DNA from: Actinomycetota bacterium | Lineage (GTDB): Bacteria > Actinomycetota > Acidimicrobiia > Acidimicrobiales > CADCSY01 | Length of the DNA: 16,475 nt | NCBI GenBank assembly: GCA_016178435.1 | Contig: JACOTK010000315.1 | Location: forward strand, 1-16,475 | Reading direction: 5' to 3' | Shown here: positions 5,812 through 12,470 of the stretch, piece by piece | Numbering within the stretch: position 1 is the first letter of the stretch | Layout: each line of letters opens with the position of its first letter | Notes under the pieces: model-generated | What the model was told of the DNA's origin: nothing | Databases searched by the model: none | Seen by the model: the letters and a program-made list of their open reading frames with translations, nothing else | Translations under genes and position numbers: made by a program

Positions 5812-7838
5812 GGCGCCACCAGGGTGTCGGGCAGGGTGTCGGGCAGGGTGTCGTCGGATTCCGATCGTGTCGATGGCGCACCGACAGGCTCCGACGCAGG
5901 CGTCGGCTCAAACCGGCGACGGGAGGTCGGCCACGCCGCCAGAACCGAGCCCGCCGCCATGATGGCCCCACCCACCCAGAGCCACATGACCAGCGGGCCG
6001 ACGATGACCTTGATCAGGGCGGAACCGCCCTTCTCCGCCGGCGGGGCAACGAGAACGAGATAGACGTCATCGATGAGGCGGCTTCGAACCGAGGGCGTCG
6101 GGATGGTCTGGGTGGCGTTCGGAAACTGGTTCAACGCGGGCTCGTAGACCTGATCGCCGTCGACGCGGACGCGGGCGCTCCTCACCGTCTTCTGGCGTGT
6201 CACGCGAGGCTCGTTCATCCCCAGATAGGTCACCTCGTGGCCGGAAACCGACGCCGATTGACCTTCATCGAGGCGAAACTGACTGCTCGAGGTATACGAC
6301 GAGGAGGCGGCAAACGCCACTGCCAACACGATGACCCCGAGGTGGACCACCATCCCGCCGTTGGCCCGACCCACCAGGGCGCCGAGCACCGGACGCCGCT
6401 CTCGACGCAGGACACGGGCGGCGAGCACGATCTGGCGCAATGCGGCAGCGGCGGCGAACGACGCCAGGCCGAACGCGACCACCGGGGCCGTGCCACGAGC
6501 CCCGAACAACACGGGCAACGCCATGCCGGCGGTCCCCGCCACAGCCGGCCAGAGGAGCCGGGTTCGCAGCAACTCCCCGGAGGCCTTGCGCCACGGCAGC
6601 ACCGGCGCAACGGCCATGAGGAACAACAAGGTCATGCCCACCGGCATGGTCATGCGGTTGAAGTACGGGGCGCCCACCGAGATCTGCTCGCCACGCAACG
6701 ACTCGTAGACGAGGGGGAACACGGTGCCCAACAGCACGACAAAGGCGAAGGCGGCAAAGGCGACGTTGTTGGCAAGGAAGATGCCCTCGCGGGAAAGCGG
6801 CGAGTCGATGCTCCCCGGCGAGCGCAAACGATCACCGCGCCAGCCGATCAGGCCCACGCTCACGACCACGACGAGGGCAAAGAAGCTCAGGAGCCAGGGC
6901 CCGATCGGCGATTCGGTGAAGGAGTGCACCGAATCGAGGACTCCCGATCGGGTGAGGAACGTGCCGAGGATCGTCAGCGAGAAGGTCGCCATCACGAGCG
7001 AGAGGTTCCACACCCGCAACATGCCCCGGCGCTCCTGGATGATCACCGAGTGCAGGAAGGCGGTACCGGTCAGCCAGGGGAGAAAGGACGCGTTCTCGAC
7101 GGGATCCCAGGCCCAGTAGCCCCCCCATCCCAGAACCTCGTAGGACCACCACGAACCGAGAACGATGCCGATCGTCAGACATCCCCAGGCCAGAAGCGTC
7201 CAGCGCCGTGTCGCGCCGAGCCACCCCTCCCCCAGGCGGCCGGTGACCAGCGCGGCGATCGCAAAGGCAAACGGGACCGTGAAACCCACGTAGCCGAGGT
7301 ACAGGAACGGTGGGTGAATGGCCATGAGGATGTGGTTCTGCAACAACGGGTTCGGCCCGGGTCCGTCGAGTGGGACCGCTCCGGAAACGACGGTGAAGGG
7401 GTTCGCCGGACCGAGGATCAAGAGGAAGAAGAAGGCCGACACCACGAACATGACCATCAGGGCCCAGCCCACGAGAGGGTCATCGAGGCGATGACGGAAG
7501 CGGCGAACCACCGCCACCAGATAGCACGAGAGCACGAGGACCCAGAGGATGATCGAGCCTTCGAGGGCACCCCACATCGAGGCGATGGTGTAGAAGACCG
7601 GAGTCGATCGGCTGCCGTTCCTCGCCACATAGGCCAACGAGAAGTCATGGCCGATCAGGGCCGACTGCATCGCGAACGTTGCCAGCAACGCCCCGCCCAG
7701 GACCAACCAGGCATAGGAGCGTCCCAGCCGGAGCAGGGACGGCCGTCGTCCACGGAGACCGACGACCATCGTGATCGCTCCGAGCACCGACGCGGCCGTG
7801 CCGAGCACGACGCCCGCCGTGCCGAGCGCCGCGTTCAC
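5808..7838 (-). CDS. ccmF: CcmF, cytochrome c haem lyase membrane subunit
   Basis: This 676-residue polytopic protein is the System I haem lyase that takes haem from CcmE and attaches it to CxxCH in apocytochromes. The WWD haem-handling motif lies at about 229-255 and includes GWGGYWAWDPVENASFLPWL. Conserved histidines are in NHILMAIHPPFLYLG (H169, H175), TAFLHS (H263) and DSVHSFT (H305). The hydrophobic pattern suggests well over ten membrane helices and a large outside loop near the C-terminus. A longer frame begins at GTG 7844, but AAGGAGG (7846-7852) lies one base from that codon and seven from GTG 7838, and 7838 gives a GTGA overlap with ccmE like other junctions here. The last residues contain three PDTL units from a 12-base DNA repeat. 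Confidence 0.95.
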   Translation of the reverse strand: MNAALGTAGVVLGTAASVLGAITMVVGLRGRRPSLLRLGRSYAWLVLGGALLATFAMQSALIGHDFSLAYVARNGSRSTPVFYTIASMWGALEGSIILWVLVLSCYLVAVVRRFRHRLDDPLVGWALMVMFVVSAFFFLLILGPANPFTVVSGAVPLDGPGPNPLLQNHILMAIHPPFLYLGYVGFTVPFAFAIAALVTGRLGEGWLGATRRWTLLAWGCLTIGIVLGSWWSYEVLGWGGYWAWDPVENASFLPWLTGTAFLHSVIIQERRGMLRVWNLSLVMATFSLTILGTFLTRSGVLDSVHSFTESPIGPWLLSFFALVVVVSVGLIGWRGDRLRSPGSIDSPLSREGIFLANNVAFAAFAFVVLLGTVFPLVYESLRGEQISVGAPYFNRMTMPVGMTLLFLMAVAPVLPWRKASGELLRTRLLWPAVAGTAGMALPVLFGARGTAPVVAFGLASFAAAAALRQIVLAARVLRRERRPVLGALVGRANGGMVVHLGVIVLAVAFAASSSYTSSSQFRLDEGQSASVSGHEVTYLGMNEPRVTRQKTVRSARVRVDGDQVYEPALNQFPNATQTIPTPSVRSRLIDDVYLVLVAPPAEKGGSALIKVIVGPLVMWLWVGGAIMAAGSVLAAWPTSRRRFEPTPASEPVGAPSTRSESDDTLPDTLPDTLVAP
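5821..5853. repeat. 12-base tandem repeat in the ccmF 3' end
   Basis: The unit AGGGTGTCGGGC occurs twice in full (5821-5832, 5833-5844) and a third time for nine bases (5845-5853). On the coding strand it encodes PDTL units at the extreme C-terminus of CcmF. Twelve bases keep the frame, so copy-number change would be tolerated. Confidence 0.9.
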
Positions 7839-8326
7839 GGGCACGCCTCCTTCTCGGCCAGCTCCAGGCGATCGGCGTCCTTGGTGCGGTACTCGGACGT
7901 GTGGCGAACCCTGATGACATCGCTGTGAAAGGCGTCGTCGCTCTTCGAGAAGGCGCCTTCGAGCACGACGGGAATGCCCTTTCGAAACAGCTCCGGCGGG
8001 TCGCCACGATGGATCACCCGGACCTCGGCGCAGTGGTAGACCACGGTGAAGACCGTCGTGTCACCCCGTTGATCGGGCTCGGCCATCACCGTTCCCTGCA
8101 GACGGAACCGTCGGGTTCCGAGATCGTCGCGGTCGGCCAGGGCTTCGTCGGCGTTGCGGAAGTAGGTCGTCGCGTTCCCCAGGCCCTGCAGCACCAGGAA
8201 GACCAACGATCCGCACACGACCGCGATCAGCAGACCGAGGCGCAAACGACCGCGCTGAAACCGCCGTCCCGGGGACGCCGGTGGCGCCGGGTCTCCCCTG
8301 TGGATGTCGGGGCCCTCCGCGCTCAC
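7835..8326 (-). CDS. ccmE: CcmE, periplasmic-side haem chaperone
   Basis: The protein of about 163 residues has one membrane helix (about 31-48 from this start) and an outside beta-barrel domain. CcmE binds haem covalently through a histidine and passes it to CcmF. That motif is seen as HTSEY in VIRVRHTSEYRTKD (H142 and Y146 from this start), matching the HxxxY of bacterial CcmE and not the CxxxY variant. RRFRLQGTV and the segment PPELFRKGIPVVLEGAF match the VRxxGxV and PDLFREGxGVVxEG regions. GTG 8326 is preferred because GGAGG (8335-8339) lies eight bases upstream; ATG 8341 would add five residues but has no Shine-Dalgarno sequence. The stop overlaps the ccmF start. Confidence 0.88.
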   Translation of the reverse strand: MSAEGPDIHRGDPAPPASPGRRFQRGRLRLGLLIAVVCGSLVFLVLQGLGNATTYFRNADEALADRDDLGTRRFRLQGTVMAEPDQRGDTTVFTVVYHCAEVRVIHRGDPPELFRKGIPVVLEGAFSKSDDAFHSDVIRVRHTSEYRTKDADRLELAEKEACP

Positions 8327-8374
8327 GTCGTTGACCTCCATGCTCGTGTCGGGGCTTTCGTGCTCATGGCCGGC

Positions 8375-8497
8375 TCACCCGAGCCCTCTACCGGAGCGGC
8401 CCCGGGTCAGCATTCGCCCTCGGCGCAGGACCCACAGGGCGTATCCGGCCAGTCCAAACAGGGTCGAGCCATAACCCGCGGCGACGTAGCCATTCAT
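8375..8497 (-). CDS. ccmD: CcmD, small haem exporter subunit
   Basis: This 40-residue gene begins MNGYVAAGYGSTLFGLAGYA and continues LWVLRRGRMLTRG. It has one membrane helix (about 5-24) and then a strongly basic tail, the form of CcmD, which in E. coli helps release holo-CcmE from the CcmABC complex. Its ATG overlaps the ccmC stop as TGATG, and it ends 48 bases before the ccmE start, filling the canonical ccmC-ccmD-ccmE position. Sequence conservation in CcmD is low, so the call rests on size, topology and position together. It is easily missed by length cut-offs. Confidence 0.83.
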   Translation of the reverse strand: MNGYVAAGYGSTLFGLAGYALWVLRRGRMLTRGRSGRGLG

Positions 8498-9243
8498 CAG
8501 ACGGTCACCTCCTCGGCCCGGCGCTCATCGAGTGCTCGGGCCAACATCGATTCGTCCTCCGCAGCTTCCAGGCGCGCCACCCTCACCCGGTGCACCACCA
8601 ACCAGCTGTAGACGAGCGTCATCGCCAGGAAGCCGACCAGCATCGCCCCGATGAACTCGCCGTCGAGCTCACGCCGGGGGTTGAGCTGCATGAGGGATCG
8701 GCCCTGGTGCAGCGTGCGCCACCATTCCACCGCGAAGTGGTTGACGGGCACCACCACCACGCTCAGGAGCGCCGCCACGGCCGAACGGTTGGCCGTGATC
8801 TCGACATCGGCAGGGACCCGTCGCAGCGCCAGATACCCGAGCTCGAGCATGAACATCAGCGCCGACAGGGTCAGCCGGGCGTCCCATGTCCACCAAACCC
8901 CCCAGGTGGGCCGTCCCCAGATCGAGCCGGTCACCAGGGTGAGGGCCGTGAACAGCACGGCCACCTCCATCGATGCTCCGGCCAGCAGATCCCAGCTCCG
9001 GGCCCTCGTGCGGGGCCAGAGCCATGCGGCACTGGCCAGTGCGCCAACGCCGAACGCCACGTACGAGGCCCATGCCAGGCCGGGGTGAATCGCGATGAGC
9101 CGTGAGTAGTCGCCCTGCTCCACCGTGGCAGGAAGGCTCAGGCCGAGCGCGAACGTCACCCCCAACGACAGGAGCGCCGCGATGCCCAGTGTCGTCGTCA
9201 ACGCCCCGGCGGTTCCGGCGCGACGGCCGCTCCCGTTGCTCAT
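8497..9243 (-). CDS. ccmC: CcmC, haem handling protein for CcmE
   Basis: This 248-residue integral membrane protein presents haem to CcmE. The WWD motif is at about 109-124 (WGRPTWGVWWTWDARLT). The two haem-ligand histidines of CcmC correspond to H53 in AIHPGLAWASY and H179 in WWRTLHQGRS. About six membrane helices can be seen, the family number. The protein ends in a charged cytoplasmic tail rich in Glu and Arg. ATG 9243 overlaps the ccmB stop as ATGA, and its own stop overlaps the ccmD start. Confidence 0.94.
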   Translation of the reverse strand: MSNGSGRRAGTAGALTTTLGIAALLSLGVTFALGLSLPATVEQGDYSRLIAIHPGLAWASYVAFGVGALASAAWLWPRTRARSWDLLAGASMEVAVLFTALTLVTGSIWGRPTWGVWWTWDARLTLSALMFMLELGYLALRRVPADVEITANRSAVAALLSVVVVPVNHFAVEWWRTLHQGRSLMQLNPRRELDGEFIGAMLVGFLAMTLVYSWLVVHRVRVARLEAAEDESMLARALDERRAEEVTV

Positions 9244-9914
9244 TGATCCTCCAAGAGGGGGCCGAAGGCCACAACGCCGAACGAGGTGTAGATCACGGCG
9301 AAGACCGTGAGCAGGGCAATCCAGTCGCCTGCCGAGACATCGAGGCTCACGCCGTTCAGCGCCGACTCCGAGGCTCGGGTCGCGGCGATCAGAACGGGGG
9401 CCACAACCGGTAACAACAACAAGGGAAGCAGTGTCTCACGACCGCGCTGTCCGGCTGCAAGCACCCCGTAGATGGTCCCGGCGCCGGCAAGGCCCCACGT
9501 CGCGACCAACGCGGTCACCGCCAGAACGCCAAACCCCGCGGGGTCGACGCCGTACAGGACGACCACCCCGAACCCGAGGACGATCTCGAGAAGCAGAAGC
9601 TGCACCATCACGGCGGCGGCCTTTCCCAGGAAGATGCCCGCAGGGTCGAGCCCCGAGAGGCGCAGCGCGTCCCGAGCCCCGTCCAAGGTCTCGATGACAT
9701 TCGAGCGCTGCACCATGAGCAACGCCGAGAAGAGCACGGCCACCCAGAAGAGACCGGCCGATGCCCGCGCCAGCACCCCGCGGTCGGGATCGAGCGCGAA
9801 CGCAAAGAGCACCAGGACCAGCACCGCGTAGGGCAGCACCTGGTTGGTCGTCACCCGCGAGCGAGCCTCGATGCGCAGATCCTTGCCCGCGACGAGCACG
9901 GCGTCACGCCACAT
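9240..9914 (-). CDS. ccmB: CcmB, membrane subunit of the CcmAB transporter
   Basis: The 224-residue protein starts MWRDAVLVAGKDLRIEARSR and is then almost wholly hydrophobic, with about six membrane helices. It matches CcmB, the membrane partner of the ATPase CcmA; the pair uses ATP to release haem-loaded CcmE from CcmC and CcmD. The open frame extends to 10286 antisense to ccmA, and ATG 9956 or GTG 9953 in that extension are possible starts. ATG 9914 is chosen because it puts the first helix at the family-typical position and gives the usual CcmB length of about 220. With this start it overlaps the ccmA end by 11 bases. Confidence 0.9.
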   Translation of the reverse strand: MWRDAVLVAGKDLRIEARSRVTTNQVLPYAVLVLVLFAFALDPDRGVLARASAGLFWVAVLFSALLMVQRSNVIETLDGARDALRLSGLDPAGIFLGKAAAVMVQLLLLEIVLGFGVVVLYGVDPAGFGVLAVTALVATWGLAGAGTIYGVLAAGQRGRETLLPLLLLPVVAPVLIAATRASESALNGVSLDVSAGDWIALLTVFAVIYTSFGVVAFGPLLEDQ

Positions 9915-10593
9915 GGGGAACCGCCGAGGGGCTGACGGCACGAGGGAGCTCACCATCGAGACGAGCCTGACCCGCCGCCACCACAACGGTGCGATCGGCA
10001 AGGGCAACCGCACGGTCGAGCTCGTGACTCGCGAAGACGACCGTCCGTCCCTCGTCGGCGGCACCCCGCACGATGGCATCGAGCAGGTCGCGGCCGGCGG
10101 CGTCAAGGCCCGCATGGGGTTCGTCGAGCAGCCACAAGGGACAGTCACGGGCCAACAGGACGGCCAACGACGCCCGACGCCTCTGACCTGCCGACAGGCG
10201 CGAGACCGTGACGGCGGCGAGTCGTCCGTCCAGACCGACTCGAGCCAGGGCGCCATCGGCCGCCGACTTCGGACGGCGTGCGGCACGAGCCCAGAACGAG
10301 ACGTTGTCGGACACGCTCAAGTCCTCGTACAGACCCGATGCGTGGCCGAGCAGACCGACCAGCGAACGAACGGCCTGCCGATCGGCACGAAGATCACGGC
10401 CCAGCACGAAGGCCTCACCTTCGGCTACGGGCACGAGGCCGGCCAACGCCCGCAACAAGGTCGTCTTGCCTGCCCCGTTGGGACCGCGAAGAAGCACCAC
10501 CTCACCCCGGTCGACCTCGAGATCGACACCGGCAAGAGCGGGAAAGCGGCCCAGGAGGCAGACCGCGGCACGAAGGTGGACGACGGGCTCCAT
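9904..10593 (-). CDS. ccmA: CcmA, ABC transporter ATPase
   Basis: This 229-residue ATPase has all ABC motifs: Walker A GPNGAGKTT (37-45), signature LSAGQ (133-137), Walker B LWLLDEP (153-159) and the H-loop histidine H190 in FASHE. CcmA powers release of holo-CcmE from the CcmABCD complex at the inner face of the membrane. The segment LLGHASGLYEDLSVSDNV resembles other CcmA proteins, which read GHxxGLKxxLTxxEN there. It is first in the nine-gene ccm run. ATG 10593 is chosen because homology begins there and a promoter-like sequence lies just upstream; a much longer open frame exists upstream but is antisense to the DUF5317 gene. Confidence 0.94.
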   Translation of the reverse strand: MEPVVHLRAAVCLLGRFPALAGVDLEVDRGEVVLLRGPNGAGKTTLLRALAGLVPVAEGEAFVLGRDLRADRQAVRSLVGLLGHASGLYEDLSVSDNVSFWARAARRPKSAADGALARVGLDGRLAAVTVSRLSAGQRRRASLAVLLARDCPLWLLDEPHAGLDAAGRDLLDAIVRGAADEGRTVVFASHELDRAVALADRTVVVAAGQARLDGELPRAVSPSAVPHVA

Positions 10594-10605
10594 GGCTGAA
10601 CGTCC

Positions 10606-10634
10606 AAAATACCGGTGATTGGGCAATCGACCAA
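10606..10634 (-). promoter_or_regulatory. Likely promoter of the ccm operon
   Basis: On the minus strand TTGGTC (10629-10634) and TATTTT (10606-10611) are separated by 17 bases, a sigma-A-like arrangement. The -10 box ends 12 bases before the ccmA ATG, which leaves only a very short leader and no Shine-Dalgarno sequence. Confidence 0.5.
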
Positions 10635-10683
10635 GGCAGGCCGTCCCACCATCGGCATCGACCGGCGGATTGGGCCACGGGAG

Positions 10684-10689
10684 TACGCT
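10684..10689 (+). promoter_or_regulatory. -10 box of leaderless promoter for DUF5317 operon
   Basis: TACGCT is followed by six bases (TCGGGC) and then ATG 10696. The geometry equals that at the sufR-like and sixA-like genes. It supports 10696 as the start over the in-frame ATG at 10615. No clear -35 box is seen. Confidence 0.55.
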
Positions 10690-10695
10690 TCGGGC

Positions 10696-11403
10696 ATGGG
10701 TGTCACACTGATCGCCGCCGGGGTGGGGCTCCTCCTCGGGCTGGCCGCCGGCGGCTATCCCCGCCATGCCTTCGAGCAACGTTGGTCGCTGTGGCCGCTG
10801 CTGCTGTTGGGTTTGGCCCTGCAGATGATCCCGGAGATCACCAACCTGAGCGAGTCGCAGGCATTGCTGCCGGTGCTCGGATCGTATGCGGCACTGATCG
10901 TCTTCGGCTTCGCCAACCTGCCCGTCGTGGGCATCGTGGTGGTGATCCTGGGGCTCGGGCTGAACATGGCCGCGACCGCGGTCAACACCGGCATGCCGGT
11001 GGACGGCCCCGCCCTCGTCACCGCCGGCCTCGCACAACCCGGCGAGCTCGACCGCCTCGACCTCGGCAGTCGACGCCACGTGTCGGTGGCGACGGACCGG
11101 CTGTCCTTTCTCGGAGACATCATCCCGGTCGAGCCGCTCAACGCCGTCCTCTCCTTCGGCGACCTGATCATGGCCTTCGGGGTGGGCAATGTCATGTTCC
11201 GCCTCCTGCGTCCCGTCGGCCCCCGCGAACGGCGCGCCTCGACGAGCATGCCCGAGGCGCTTGCCGTCATCGACCTCTCCGTCGTCGATCTGACCTCGCA
11301 ACGGGGTCCGGACGCGCTCGTCGGCGTCATCGACCTCACCGGCGAGACCGCGGCGTCGACGAAACGCCCGCGCTCCCAGCCCTCGATCGAGGCAGCTCGC
11401 TGA
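10696..11403 (+). CDS. DUF5317 family membrane protein
   Basis: The 235-residue protein has an N-terminal hydrophobic half with about four helices in residues 1-95, then NTGMPVDGPAL, a segment DRLSFLGDIIPVEPLNAVLS and a last helix with FGDLIMAFGVGN. These are hallmarks of DUF5317, an actinobacterial and Firmicute membrane family of unknown function. The C-terminal 60 residues are polar and probably cytoplasmic, with SVVDLTS and GVIDLTG resembling a short internal repeat. ATG 10696 is chosen because of the -10 box six bases upstream. It is first in a five-gene plus-strand operon and its stop overlaps the next gene as CTGA. Confidence 0.8.
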   Translation: MGVTLIAAGVGLLLGLAAGGYPRHAFEQRWSLWPLLLLGLALQMIPEITNLSESQALLPVLGSYAALIVFGFANLPVVGIVVVILGLGLNMAATAVNTGMPVDGPALVTAGLAQPGELDRLDLGSRRHVSVATDRLSFLGDIIPVEPLNAVLSFGDLIMAFGVGNVMFRLLRPVGPRERRASTSMPEALAVIDLSVVDLTSQRGPDALVGVIDLTGETAASTKRPRSQPSIEAAR

Positions 11404-12470
11404 GAGCAGCCATCGTCTCGTATCGCCTGGGTGGAAACGATGGCGTGGCGGTCGTCGCCCGATCCTGGGAGCGGGCCCTCGTCGACCTCGGCTTCTCGGT
11501 CACCACCGTTGCCGGTTCGGGCCGGGCACAGCAGATCATCCCCGGTCTGTCCTGGCCGGCCCCCGAACCCATGCCATCGAGGATCGAGACGGTCGCGGCA
11601 CTCGGCGCCGCCCTCGCCGACGTCGATCTGGTGATCGTGGAGAACCTCTGCTCGCTGCCGCTCAGCCCGAACGCCTCGGATGTTGTGGCCGAGCTCCTCA
11701 CCGGACGTCCGGCCGTCCTCCACCATCACGACCTCGCGTGGCAACGTCCTCACCTCGCCCATCTCACGGGCATGCCTCGCGACGACCCGGCCTGGCGCCA
11801 CGTCACGGTCAACGAGCTCAGCAGGGGTCAGCTTGCCGAACGAGGGATCGAGGCGCAGACCATCGCCAACGGCTTCGATGTCGACGAGTCGCCCGGTGAA
11901 CGGGAGCCGACTCGGGCCATGCTGGACATCGGACCCGATGAGCGGGTGGTGCTGCACCCCGTGCGAGCCATCGAGCGCAAAGGGGTTCCTGCTGCCCTCG
12001 GGCTCGCCGAGGCACTGGGCGCCACCTACTGGCTCACCGGACCCGCCGAGGAGGGCTACGGACCGACACTGGCAGGGCTCCTCGGGAGTGCCCGCTGCCG
12101 CGTCCTGCACACCCCGGCGCCGACCGGCATGGCGGACGCGTATGCCGCATCCGACGTCGTCGCGTTTCCCTCGACCTGGGAGGGCTTCGGCAACCCGCTC
12201 ATCGAGGCAGCCATCCACCGCCGCCCACTCGCCGTCGAGCGGTACCCCGTCGCCGCCGATGTCGAGCGCCTGGGATTTCGATGGTTCACCGTCGACGATG
12301 CCGAGGGCATCGCTCGATTTCTCGACATGGGCGACCTCTCGGCTGCGGTCACCACGTTCCACGATCACAACGCTGCCCTCGCTCGATCCCATTTCTCCTA
12401 CGATCGACTACGTCGAGAGCTCGGCGAGCTTCTGTCCACGATGGGATTCACCGGCATGGCAATCACATGA
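11400..12470 (+). CDS. Glycosyltransferase, family 4-like (GT-B), CTG start
   Basis: The protein of 356 residues has a GT-B fold pattern. The N-terminal domain opens AAIVSYRLGGNDGVAVVARS with a glycine-rich loop, NELSRGQL and IANGFDVDE lie between the domains, and the C-terminal donor domain has PVRAIERKG and the E-x7-E motif WEGFGNPLIEA (E261, E269). This matches retaining family 4-type glycosyltransferases using nucleotide sugars; donor and acceptor are unknown. No ATG, GTG or TTG is available in frame near the N-terminus, and the next in-frame GTG would remove the glycine loop. CTG 11400 overlaps the DUF5317 stop as CTGA and has GAGG (11389-11392) seven bases upstream, so a CTG start is proposed. 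A sequencing error at this codon is the alternative. Confidence 0.85.
   Translation: MRAAIVSYRLGGNDGVAVVARSWERALVDLGFSVTTVAGSGRAQQIIPGLSWPAPEPMPSRIETVAALGAALADVDLVIVENLCSLPLSPNASDVVAELLTGRPAVLHHHDLAWQRPHLAHLTGMPRDDPAWRHVTVNELSRGQLAERGIEAQTIANGFDVDESPGEREPTRAMLDIGPDERVVLHPVRAIERKGVPAALGLAEALGATYWLTGPAEEGYGPTLAGLLGSARCRVLHTPAPTGMADAYAASDVVAFPSTWEGFGNPLIEAAIHRRPLAVERYPVAADVERLGFRWFTVDDAEGIARFLDMGDLSAAVTTFHDHNAALARSHFSYDRLRRELGELLSTMGFTGMAIT

Noticed and set aside
4696..6063. Long plus-strand open frame of 455 codons antisense to ccmH and ccmG
   Set aside because: It is rich in Arg, Gly, His and Pro without domains, as expected of a shadow frame in GC-rich DNA, and the minus strand carries clear ccm homology.
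6237..7928. Plus-strand open frame of 563 codons antisense to ccmF
   Set aside because: The translation is low-complexity charged sequence rich in His, Gln, Glu and Arg with no recognisable domain; ccmF on the other strand is unmistakable.
8323..8367. A 14-codon frame between ccmD and ccmE whose stop overlaps the ccmE GTG
   Set aside because: No ribosome binding site and no conserved character; probably chance.
9915..10286. Upstream extension of ccmB, suggesting a larger membrane protein
   Set aside because: It lies out of frame within ccmA and lacks hydrophobic or conserved sequence; the ATG at 9914 gives a normal CcmB.
10755..12392. Minus-strand open frame of 545 codons antisense to the DUF5317 and glycosyltransferase genes
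   Set aside because: No domain or hydrophobic core; it spans two real genes on the plus strand.
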